NCBI GenBank assembly: GCA_963932145.1
Contig: OZ010580.1
Location: 1,630,634 to 1,694,633 of the forward strand
DNA length: 64,000 nt
From: Acanthosepion lycidas
Taxonomy: Eukaryota; Mollusca; Cephalopoda; Sepiida; Sepiidae
Direction: 5' to 3'
Part shown: positions 54,236 through 64,000 of the stretch, piece by piece
Layout of the letters: every line of letters starts with the position of its first letter
Position numbering within the stretch: position 1 is the first letter of the stretch
Notes under the pieces: generated by a model
Told to the model about the DNA's origin: nothing
The model's database searches: none
The model's input: only the letters and a program-made list of their open reading frames with translations
Made by a program: the position numbers and the translations under genes

Positions 54236-55400
54236 TATTTAAGCAAAGATTTTATATATATAAAATCTCAGGTAGTTATGACTATGAGATTAAAAAAGGA
54301 TAAAAAGTTGACTTATAAAAGTCAAAATTGAAGAAAAAAAAGCCATTATTGCCGTGAAACAGTAGAATCATATATAGCGGAGCATTTACAGGAAGAAAAA
54401 GTAGTAAATTGGATATTCTAAAATGATGTCAAAACAGACAGAAAATTAAAAAAAATCAATGAAGTCATTTATGAGAATATGTTGGATGATTTAAAAACCA
54501 AATTAAATAAATAAAACCGAAGATGGTGTAGCACCAATGCAGAAACCAATATTCGGAAGACTAATCCGAAAAATGAAACGAGAGTGATCCTTTTGTATTA
54601 ACGGTTCATATATTGTTACAGAGAAAAATTGCTGATAGAGAAAAACTTTTTGTTGTGGATCGAGTAGGCGACTACATCAAATAAATATAATTATATTATA
54701 TAATATAATATAAACCTTTGTTAAAATTTTTTTTTACAAATTATTGATTGTATAATTGTTGCATAACCACATTGAAATTATATTGTTTAAAATATATTTT
54801 ACAAAACGAAACACTGCATATTATAAAGCATCTACCCTAATGGGGAGAGAGGCACAATGCTTCAGAGTGCGTTGTAATTAAAACTAGACCAATAAGAAAT
54901 AGAGCAATAGATGTCAATTAAAAATTCCATTAAAAGATAGAACAATAAAAATAATTTTTTGAACAGGGTTATTTCTTTACAACAATTATTAACAATTTTA
55001 GACTTTGTCACTCGTTCTACATACTGGCTTACGAACAATATTACTGTTGACAATAACAGGTTTCTAAATCTCGTAGATGATCTCGAATTATCTCGTATTT
55101 TATGTAGCCCTAGTAATACACTAGACCCAGTAGCAAATATACAATAATGGCCTATCATATTATTACTTTATAGTCAACTTTGATGTTTAAAAATTTAAAT
55201 ACAATGTCAACCGAAATCTTCTGTTACCATCTTGCATCTTTTATCATCTGTCTCCTTGCATTCATTTATTCTCCTTTAGCATTAATAATTTTAAAAAATA
55301 AAATCAGTTAGTCTGATGATAGCAAAAGCATGAAACCCAGGGTCACAAACTCATATCCATACAACTAAATATGTTAGCTCTATCACTGATATTGAACACT
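54236..55400. other. AT-rich; no gene recognised
   Basis: Includes (ATATAA) words near 54690-54712. GTTAGTCTGATGATAGCAAA at 55308 resembles the linker of fold-backs but has no partner. Confidence 0.4.
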
Positions 55401-55414
55401 TTACAATAAGCACT

Positions 55415-55619
<205 letters not shown>

Positions 55620-55623
<4 letters not shown>

Positions 55624-56119
55624 CTATGTGTATTTATGAGTGTATCTGATGAGAATAAGAAATAGCGCGCGAGAGAAAAAGAGACACTTCTTTTTTTTAA
55701 CCAACGGAAGCCTCTAAAAAGTATAAAAAAATAAAACAAAATACTTTCCTGGTGATTGAAATAATTTTTGACAAACTCTCTACGAGATGCATTTCTTACT
55801 AACCAAAGAAACCCGAGTAAAAGTCGATAGTGAATTTTTCAACCATTTTTGCATTTTTCATCTTCTTTTCGAGATTTTTCATCTTAGTTTACATTTCCGA
55901 CGAGTTTTTTTGTTTTTTTTTTGGTGGGGGAAGAAAACATAAAAAAACAAATTCAGTGCAGGTCATCACGATTCATTTTCGTAGATAATAATTTTTTAGC
56001 TTGTCTCCACTATTTTTTTACCCATGTGAAATAAAGCATTTTTTCAAAATAAAATTATGCTAAATCTCTCTCTCTCTCTGTGTCTTCTCCTTTCTCTATT
56101 TCATGGAAATTTAAGCTTA

Positions 56120-56169
<50 letters not shown>

Positions 56170-56435
56170 TTTCAATAACTTATTTGCTGATATGAGTTTT
56201 ATAATCCAAATTTAAAAAATTCTCATATATCACACACACACACGCGCACGCATACACACACACATATATATATAAGGAACGAGATGTAATTTTTATTTAT
56301 TACAAATACTTAGATATTACTTAAATGTTAATTTTAGTGGATACTCGTATTTTAGTAGACGTTCCGCTTCTTTATTAATTTTCATCTATCGGCATTTCCA
56401 TCTATCCAAGAAATGTTATTAGAGAAAAATATTCG
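55620..56435. other. AT-rich with (ATT)n and (CA)n; no gene recognised
   Basis: (ATT)n at about 56120-56167 and a CA-rich stretch at 56230-56265. No coding motif. Confidence 0.45.
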
Positions 56436-56439
56436 CTCT

Positions 56440-56522
56440 CCGGCAGGATCCAAACCTGCTTTTCCCTAGTTGAAACTGTCATTAGATCTGAAGGGCCTTT
56501 GACCTTTCATCTACAGAGAGAA
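56440..56522 (-). repeat. Class-II tRNA-like pseudogene or SINE head
   Basis: The minus strand has a perfect T-arm GCAGG-TTTGGAT-CCTGC (about 56444-56460) and an 83-nt overall length. Its outer stem CTCTGTA/CGGAGAG pairs at about five of seven positions. A GGTC-AAAGGC word resembles the D arm of Ser/Leu tRNAs. The anticodon stem is not convincing, so it is unlikely to be a working tRNA. Confidence 0.45.
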
Positions 56523-56970
56523 AAATAAAAATGGATTGACCAGGAAGAAGATATTTGATAAATGCCGTGTTGCGACTGTGAAAACTAAAAAAAAGATGCC
56601 GAATATTGAACTCATTGGTACAAGAGATAGGAATAAACGATTGACTTTTAGTAAACATCACGAAAATAAAAATGTGTGAGTTGGTCGAAGCAGTACATGA
56701 AAACTAATATGTCAACATTTATAAGGATGAGAATAGAGGTACATTTTATGAAGCTGATGGCTTGGCTAGTGGCCACTAATTAAAATAGTCAACCTACACG
56801 ATTTAGAAGAAACTGAATGTCTAGGGATTAACGTTTTGATCGAGTAATATAAAGAAAAAATTATAAGTCACAATTATTCTTATTTGTTGGTCAAGCAGTT
56901 TTTCCATTGTATAGATCACAACGAAACGTTATTGAACTGAAGAATACATTCAGGCAAGATCATTCTTCCG
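56523..56970. other. No gene recognised
   Basis: AT-rich; nothing recognised. Confidence 0.4.
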
Positions 56971-56971
56971 C

Positions 56972-57435
<464 letters not shown>

Positions 57436-57464
57436 TTTGACGGACCTATATATATATATATAGT

Positions 57465-57720
57465 AAAGATAACAAATCCGTTGGTATATAATCCAAGTGG
57501 ATCCTAGTAATATAAAATATTAAAACTGATCCGCAAAAAGGTCTCAATGCATTTATTATTAGGGAGCAAATAATGAATAAACACCTCATATCGTTTATAA
57601 GACAATGTATTACAAGTAATAAATCCGTTGGCATATATTCCAAGTGAATCCTAGTAATATCAAATATTAAAACTGATCCACAAAAAGAGCACAATGTATT
57701 TATTATTACAGAGCATGTAA
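57465..57720. repeat. Tandem duplication, period 147 bp
   Basis: AACAAATCCGTTGG at 57471 and AATAAATCCGTTGG at 57618 start two ~100-bp units sharing ATCCAAGTG-like, ATCCTAGTAATAT and TATTAAAACTGATCC words. The minus-strand frame repeats the same peptide twice for this reason. Confidence 0.85.
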
Positions 57721-57878
57721 ATTACACAAAAAAAATCCAAAATTATCTCATATGGTGATGATCCATCCCCATATTTCTATCAACGCTAAGTACGTTAGTC
57801 TAGATCAACACCAGGTTTAAAGATTAGCATTAGTTGAAATAGATTCATGCGCATGTGAGGTAACTTTGTATTTTGTTG

Positions 57879-57879
<1 letters not shown>

Positions 57880-57960
<81 letters not shown>
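57880..57960. repeat. (TA)n-(GATA)n microsatellite
   Basis: About 46 bp of TA, then about eight GATA units up to 57959, at the left border of the palindrome. Confidence 0.95.
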
Positions 57961-57971
57961 GGCGTATTGTA

Positions 57972-59044
57972 AATATAAAAGTGAACATTGAAGTCAACAC
58001 TCAGAAGCGACAGATTGTTTCATGCTAAACGCAGTCACCAGGCCATATGTGTTGGGATTCACGATTATTTATATATACTGGTCAGTGGTGTATTGCGTGT
58101 AGTCTATTCTAATGGTGATTTTGACGGGAGTGGTTTGTTAATTTGCTTATTGTTTATTTATGTATTTAGATTAATTATTGTACTTGTTTTTTTCTCATTT
58201 ATTTTATTTTATATATTTTTTATTTATTCTTTTTGGTTTTCGATTATTAAGTAACTTAGTAAAATTTTTTATGATGAGTTCTGATTGTTTATTTAGTAGT
58301 TTGTTTTGGTTTAGGATGGCAATTATATCTATTTTTTCGTCTAATTTTTGTATTGATTGTTGCAAGCTCTAACAGTTATTTTGTCGTGAGTGGTTTGTTA
58401 ATTTGTTTATTGTTTACTTTATTTATTTATTTGGATTGATTATTCTTGTTTTTGTTTATTTATTTTTATTTTTATTTATTATTTTCGGTCTATTCTAACG
58501 GTTATTATGGCGGCAGTGGTTGCTTAATTTGTTTATTATTTGCTCGGATTAATTTATTTTATTTGTTTTTTTCTTATTTTGACTGAAAAGAACAAACAAA
58601 AATAAAAATGAATAAACAAAAACTAGTAAAAATAATCTAAATAAATAAATAAAATAAATAATAAGAAAATTAATAAACCACTCCCGAGAAAATAAAGGTT
58701 AGAATAGAGCACAAAAATGAATCCAAAAATTTGACGAAAAATAGCTATAGTTACCTTCCCAGACCAAAACAAACAATTAAATAAACGATCAGAACTCATC
58801 TAAAAATTTTTACTGCGTTACCAGAAAATGGAAACCCGAAAGGAATAAATAAAAGTATATAAAATAAAAATAAATAAAAAAACAAGTAAAATAAATTAAT
58901 CAAAGCAAATAAATAAAGATAAACAAATTAACAAACCACTCCCGAAAAAAGAATCGTTAGAATAGCACAATGAGCTACTGACCCGTATAAATAAATAGTC
59001 GAGAAAAAACAGAACCATCACATGTGGCCTGATGATTTAGCATG

Positions 59045-59047
<3 letters not shown>
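57972..59047. repeat. ~1-kb palindrome (fold-back) with ~450-540-nt arms
   Basis: 58017-58560 is broadly complementary to about 58600-59047. Paired landmarks: TTTCATGCTAAA (58017) with TTTAGCATGAAA (59036-59047); GGGAGTGGTTTGTTAATTTG (58127) with its complement near 58921-58940; GTGGTTTGTTAATTTGTTTA (58391) with TAATAAACCACTC near 58670; ATGAGTTCTGATTG (58273) with CGATCAGAACTCAT (58785-58798). The centre lies near 58575. The left end also carries one arm of the 47.2-kb fold-back. (TA)n lies on both outer sides. Confidence 0.8.

Positions 59048-59120
<73 letters not shown>
59048..59120. repeat. (TA)n microsatellite
   Basis: About 70 bp of TA at the right edge of the palindrome. Confidence 0.95.
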
Positions 59121-59123
<3 letters not shown>

Positions 59124-59380
59124 GCCTACATGAAAAACTACACATTATTAAGTTTTTAAATAATAAAAATGTATTAAACAATAGACATGAGTTAACGGTT
59201 TTTTCCCGACATCATCAAATTTTTGCATTGAATAATTAGCATAAAAACAAACAAACAATAAAATAATTTTTAAAATCCATAGTCCTAATAAATTGTTTAA
59301 TTTCCCTACAAAAAAAGATAAACCTTTATGAAGTCGTCAAAAAACAAATGTTACGGCAGTTTTTTTTATATACACAAAAC

Positions 59381-61180
59381 TAGGCTTGTCCCTGGTAACG
59401 CTAAAAAAGTGGTATACCCTGGAGAAAAAAGGTCCCCAAATTGATAAAAAAATTTTTTAACGTGTAAATGTTTATGGTAGTATTAAAGAGAGAAGACCAA
59501 AGTATTTTTTGAATATTTTTCAGATTTTTTAATACTTCCTATAAATTTTTAAAATTTTATTTAAAAATCTCGTTTTTCTTGAATAAAAAAAAAATTAGTA
59601 AATTCGATTTATCGGCCATTTCTGTCCGAATTTGTAAACAAAAAAATCAAAATTCTTTAAAAAATCAATTAAAATTCAGTTACACCTTTTTTTTGTTATC
59701 TTAGGAAATTTAGAATGATTAAAGTATACTTAATGTAATTTGAAAGAAACATTACTTACTTTTTTAGCAGAAAATTTTTTAATAGAGATATTTCTAACCG
59801 TGGTGGTTGCGCGAGAGCGTGATTGAAGGGTGTTAATTGATGGGCGTCAATATATTGACAACTTACGTCAAGGGAATTTATCCTACGGTAGCGCAGAAGT
59901 GATGTAATTCGTTCTAATTTTACGTGACCCTGGTTAGTAAATTAAAAAAAAAATAACTTTCAATTTTTTTTTTTTTAACCTTACGTTTGAAGAAAAATTT
60001 CTGCACTGAAAATAGCATTTAAATTGTGAAAAAAAATCAAATTTTACAAGTAAAAATAAAACAGTAACAACATTTTTTTAAATTGAGTTATACATATTTT
60101 ATTTATTAATAAAATTAATATTGAAATGCTATGCAATCGATTTCAAATTTTGCTTTGTTGTTAACCGAATGAATGCAAAGTAATTTCTAAAGTTAAAAGA
60201 ACGTGCTTCCATCTAGGGAAACTACTCTACCTCACGTGACGTTATTTCAAAGCTGTGCATCCATACTTTCGTTGGAGATTTTAAATGCAATTTTGGAATA
60301 TTAAAAAAATTATTTTAAAAATATCAACGGTTGTCAGATTTTAATAAGCTTTCAAATTTATGATTTATAAGAAGTAGAGAACATAATATGTCATTTCCAT
60401 AAAGCTTCATAAAGAAACTTAATTGTAAAATATATAAAAACATTTTGTCATATTTTGTATTTAAAATAGAAAAAAAAGAAAAAATTATTGTAAAAATTAA
60501 TTTTTCATCAATTTTTTTTTTTTCAGATAAGAATTACCTTACTATATGTTATTCAGAAAAGTCATAAAAAGTTTTTTAAATTAAATATTGTCTTAGTTTT
60601 ATTGGGTTTTGTATTTTTACAATTGAGGTAAAAAAAAATATTTGAACAATTTTGCACATTTTTTTACCAAAAAATCGATGATTTAGAATCTTCAGAGTCT
60701 TGTGACTCTATTGAAAAAAATATCAGGCTTTGAAAATAAATTTTTGAAGTGTTCATAAAATTAAGTTCGAGGGGTGTAACAGATATAAAAAAAATATTTA
60801 TGCCATGACTTTCAAAAAAATACAAACATTTCTAAAATAATTTCATTCATTTGTGAATAAGTTCTGAAAGTTTCATTAAAATCCAACAAGTACTTGATTT
60901 TTGCAAGATTTTCCAATCAATGTGTTTTTTTCAACTGAAAACAGTGAAAAAACAAGTAATGTTAATATTACCTAGTTTTTGACCTAAAAAAACAAGATTT
61001 TCAACCTAAATTTAAAATATGCTGCAAATGAAAAAAATTTTTTAAATAATTAAAATATACTTTGGTCTTCCCTCTTTAATATTAACATAATCATTTACAA
61101 GTTACAATTTTTTTTATCAATTTGGGGACCTTTTTTCTCCAGGGTATACCACTTTTTTAGCGTTACCTGGGACAAGCCTA
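59381..61180. mobile_element. AT-rich DNA transposon with ~135-bp TIRs and 8-bp target duplication, copy 3
   Basis: CACAAAAC occurs at 59373-59380 and 61181-61188, directly outside the ends TAGGCTTGTCCC and GGGACAAGCCTA. The first ~70 bp of the TIRs differ at a single position, and similarity extends to ~135 bp. At 1.8 kb it carries no recognisable transposase frame. Terminal TAGG and an 8-bp duplication fit hAT, and other 8-9-bp duplicators (P, Merlin, MULE) are not excluded. Interior words match copy 2 directly and copy 1 in inverted form. The interior also contains a GTTGTCAGATTTTAATAAG word (60330) that is mirrored near 60870. Confidence 0.88.
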
Positions 61181-61188
61181 CACAAAAC

Positions 61189-61709
61189 CCTTTCAGAAAA
61201 AAATAAAATAAAAAAATAAATAAATCTCCATAGACACGTAAACCAGACTAGACGAAATCATCTTCTCTTTTAAATTTAGACACCCCAACCTTACCCTGAC
61301 TTGACATCTATGAATGTAACTCTATACTGATACAAATTATTAAAACCCTGCGCCCCTTTCTATATGAACAATCACGCTGGCCGTTACCATGGAAATTTTG
61401 ATTTCAATAATGAATATGCTATTAAAACACGTAAATTTCAGAAATAAGTTATTCCAAAAAAATTTCGCTCGAAGATGGAACAGAGCTTACTTTAATTCAA
61501 TTTAATTCAAATAATTATATTGAAGTTTTCGGCTCTTGTTTTGAAACATGAGAACTCTTATGTAGCGTGTTGGAATCATATTTTTAAATAAATAATTATA
61601 TTTATGCTCTACTTTTGTATCGAGCACTATTTAAAAAAAATAATAACTAAAATACTAAAGAACTTTGGATTATTTAGCTAACGAGTTCTTTCTTAATTTC
61701 TATATAATT

Positions 61710-61778
<69 letters not shown>

Positions 61779-62270
61779 CCCTTCCAAGGCGATAATGAAA
61801 CTATAGCGTAAGGGTTTATTGGGAGATGAAAAAATGAGAAAGCTTTAATGAACAAAAAAAGACGGTTCAGGATATATACGTGTGTGTGTGTGTGAGTGTG
61901 TGTGTGTGTACTAAACTTACTCCGACAAACAAAAAAATAAGTGTATATATAAAATGAGAATAGGATGTTTGCGAGGTTCCCGAATCTTCCAGCCGATAGA
62001 GTCTACTTCCTTTGGTTTCGTTAATTTTCGTTTATTTTGTTTAACGGGATCAACGCCTCAACGGGTTATTTAATACCGACAACAGTTTTAGGATAGGTTC
62101 GTTATGAATCTAATATGTATTCTTGGTAAGAAATCAGTTTGTAGATCAGGTTGCACTGACGTATTTTTGTAAAGAGGGTTTTTGTTAAGAGTCAAATGTA
62201 TTACTGCTAATATTTAAAAAAAATGTATTGCTATAAAATCTGTTTTTATACTTTCATAGTGTTTTCATCA
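61189..62270. other. AT-rich with (TA)n and (TG)n; no gene recognised
   Basis: (TA)n at about 61715-61772 and (TG)n at about 61879-61908. No coding motif. Confidence 0.45.
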
Positions 62271-63585
62271 GAGTTTGGGGGTTAACTATTTGTTCATAGC
62301 TGTGACCCTAACAGGTGCTACCACCACGAGTCAGGTTGGAGCTGGGAATAAAACCTATTATGAGGTGGCTCCACAAAACATTCCTATCAGAGCCCTTGCT
62401 ACCGGATGTAGTTTATCGTCATACCCAGGACACCTGTTTCTTTTGAAAATTGATATTCTAAATTTTGGCTTTTACTTCAACTTTAATCGCAGAGAAAAAA
62501 TTAATATGTTAATGAAAATTGTTGAATTTTCACACCCCTACTTTTAGAAATACTTACATTATGAACATTGAAAATATTCACTGTATTTAAATTAGTTTGG
62601 CACAAGGTTATGTTAATGGGTCAGAGGACAAGTATAAAATAATATAGATAGAAATAATTAGAGAGATAGAAACACAATGAAATAGAACTATATAGACAGT
62701 AATATATAGATATGAAAAGACTGATGAAAATAGATATAAACAAACTGTAATCGATAGATAAATTTATAGATATGAATAGATAAACACAGAGAAGGAATTA
62801 ATGAACGACAAGTCAGATATGAAGAGACTGAGCTAGATAGTAAAATTGATTGATCGATCAATAGATATAAAGTGATTAAGAGAAAGAGAAATGGAAGAGT
62901 AAATAATCACAGTCATTGAATTGGGATTTCTAAAAAAAGACTCGTTTTAGGAAAGCCAAATTCGCAAAGACAGAAGATTTATCGGTTGCAACTATTAATA
63001 TAAAATCCTCCCCTACAGAAATAAACTTAGTTTCTTTCTAAATTTTATTTCCAGGGAAGAAGTCCAGATATTAATCAGTTTAAATGCAATTATTTTAACA
63101 AATTTGGAGAAAAATCAGATGACAAACCGATGCTCGACTTCCTTTCTTTTCAATGTTAAATGACTATCGATGCCAAAAACGATTTTTTATGATTAGCCAA
63201 TAAACGCGTGTTTATTTAGCGACAATTTGGCATTGGAACTAAGTAACATTTACACACTAGTGAATAAAGCAATCGAATTTTGTGGCTGGCGAATCTACAT
63301 AGGAAACACTCAATGAGGCGATGAACAAATGCACCTATTGATAATATATTAGGTCATTGCCTATTGAATAATTATTGTGCTTACGAGGAAGATGATGTAT
63401 CAGACAGTCGAATTGTCGATCTGAATTGGATCGCTTTCCGCTGAGATTTCCATTGAATTCTACTCACTCCATAATATATATTTTATTTTCCTATTAATGA
63501 GGTAAGCATATATTGCTATATATACACGGGGAAAACTGTTATTTTTGTCTTGGGATGATGCAAATAATCGTTGAAATATTAAAAT
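62271..63585. other. No gene recognised; degenerate (GATA)-rich part
   Basis: 62290-62430 is less AT-rich and open in one frame (VALTGATTTSQVGAGN-like translation), but no domain is recognised. 62640-62860 is rich in AGATA words. Confidence 0.4.
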
Positions 63586-63589
63586 TCCC

Positions 63590-64000
63590 CCTATCCCTTG
63601 TAACTCTCAATAAGTTTTGACACTTTGCTATTTCCCCCTAGGCCATGTTCTGTCATCCACCCGCTCAAGCCCGCCAGCAATGCGTTGCTTTCACTTGTCT
63701 CACTTTCCCTCTATTTGACCTGTGAGTATCAGATTCTCCAAGCCCGCCTTTTCTCGTTACGTGTCCCGGAAATTTCAGCTACCTTTATCTGATGTTAAGT
63801 ATTAGGTTGGTGCAAAAATAATGACGTAATAATGTCGTTTTTTGATGTTAAAAAATACGTCAAAAAACGACATTATTACGTCATTATTTTTGCACCAACC
63901 TAATATAAGGTTCTTCCTTGTTTGTATCCTCCCCAAAACCTCATCGTTGCTCACACGTTCGGTCCATGATATCCCCAGCATCCTTCTGTAGAACCTCCAC
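63590..64000 (-). pseudogene. RTE-like LINE C-terminal relic, split by a MITE, runs off the window
   Basis: The minus strand from 64000 reads WRFYRRMLGISWTERVSNDE and VLGRIQTRKNL up to the MITE at 63903. Beyond it (63801 downward) come FPGHVTRKGGLENL-like words and then GQIEGKRDK. This is the same C-terminal signature as the relic at 35216-35765. The relic continues past the window edge. Confidence 0.7.
63802..63903. mobile_element. 102-bp palindromic mariner-type MITE, copy 2
   Basis: It starts with TTAGGTTGGTGCAAAAATAA and ends with the complement, with TA at 63800-63801 and 63904-63905. The first ~26 bp are identical to the copy at 14675; the inner arm differs (AATAATGTCGTTTTTTGA). The arms pair almost perfectly for ~47 nt. 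It lies inside the LINE relic. Confidence 0.92.

Noticed and set aside
62275-62547. 90-codon frame with VALTGATTTSQVGAGN-like start
   Set aside because: No domain recognised and no start context. It could be part of an unknown repeat.

Overview
The window is repeat-dense, AT-rich animal nuclear DNA with no host protein-coding gene that I can recognise. Long (TA)n, (TCTA)n, (AAT)n and (CA)n tracts, many decayed mariner, LINE, hAT and Ty3/Gypsy copies, tRNA-derived SINEs and (TA)n-flanked fold-back repeats suggest an invertebrate. The element mix looks most like a mollusc, probably a cephalopod. That assignment is an inference from element style, not a proven identity. Everything below was read by eye.

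Layout: 0-6 kb holds small fold-back repeats, two minus-strand relics of one mariner family (1.84-2.6 kb; 5.135-5.950 kb with TIRs and TA target sites), a DUF4817-type transposase fragment (3.16 kb) and a tRNA-derived SINE (4.87 kb). A 5'-truncated I-group LINE with an open RNase H reading frame, a 13-bp target duplication and a (CCAA)n tail lies at 7.41-8.91 kb. From 9 to 18 kb there are short LINE 3' fragments, an 80-bp mariner MITE (14.675 kb), microsatellites and a large fold-back repeat (17.90-18.67 kb).

The best organised part is 18.9-29.9 kb. A Ty3/Gypsy LTR element (LTRs, primer-binding site, gag with two zinc knuckles, protease, reverse transcriptase; most of RNase H and all of integrase missing) carries a nearly full-length 7.06-kb non-LTR retrotransposon in its 3' LTR. 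The LINE is bounded by a 12-bp direct repeat and the Gypsy element by the 5-bp repeat CGACC. The LINE has ORF1 (CCHC knuckle), ORF2 (APE endonuclease plus reverse transcriptase) and a U-rich 5' UTR set with short perfect hairpins. Three of these use the same cUUCGg tetraloop on different, compensated stems.

From 30 to 42 kb there is a duplicated segment with CA-rich tracts, a mariner element with identical 32-bp TIRs but a broken reading frame (32.196-33.463 kb), LINE relics, SINE copies including a tandem dimer, a decayed ZMYM1-like hAT transposase (38.65-40.57 kb) and a 31-bp minisatellite. From 42 to 64 kb there are three related AT-rich DNA transposons (46.055, 47.429 and 59.381 kb; the last has ~135-bp TIRs and an 8-bp target duplication), a (CAT)n/(CAG)n tract, a Helitron-like repeat, a ~1-kb palindrome at 58.0-59.05 kb, and a minus-strand RTE-like LINE split by a 102-bp MITE at the right edge. 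The sequence is best read as layers of mobile-element insertions inside an intron or intergenic region.
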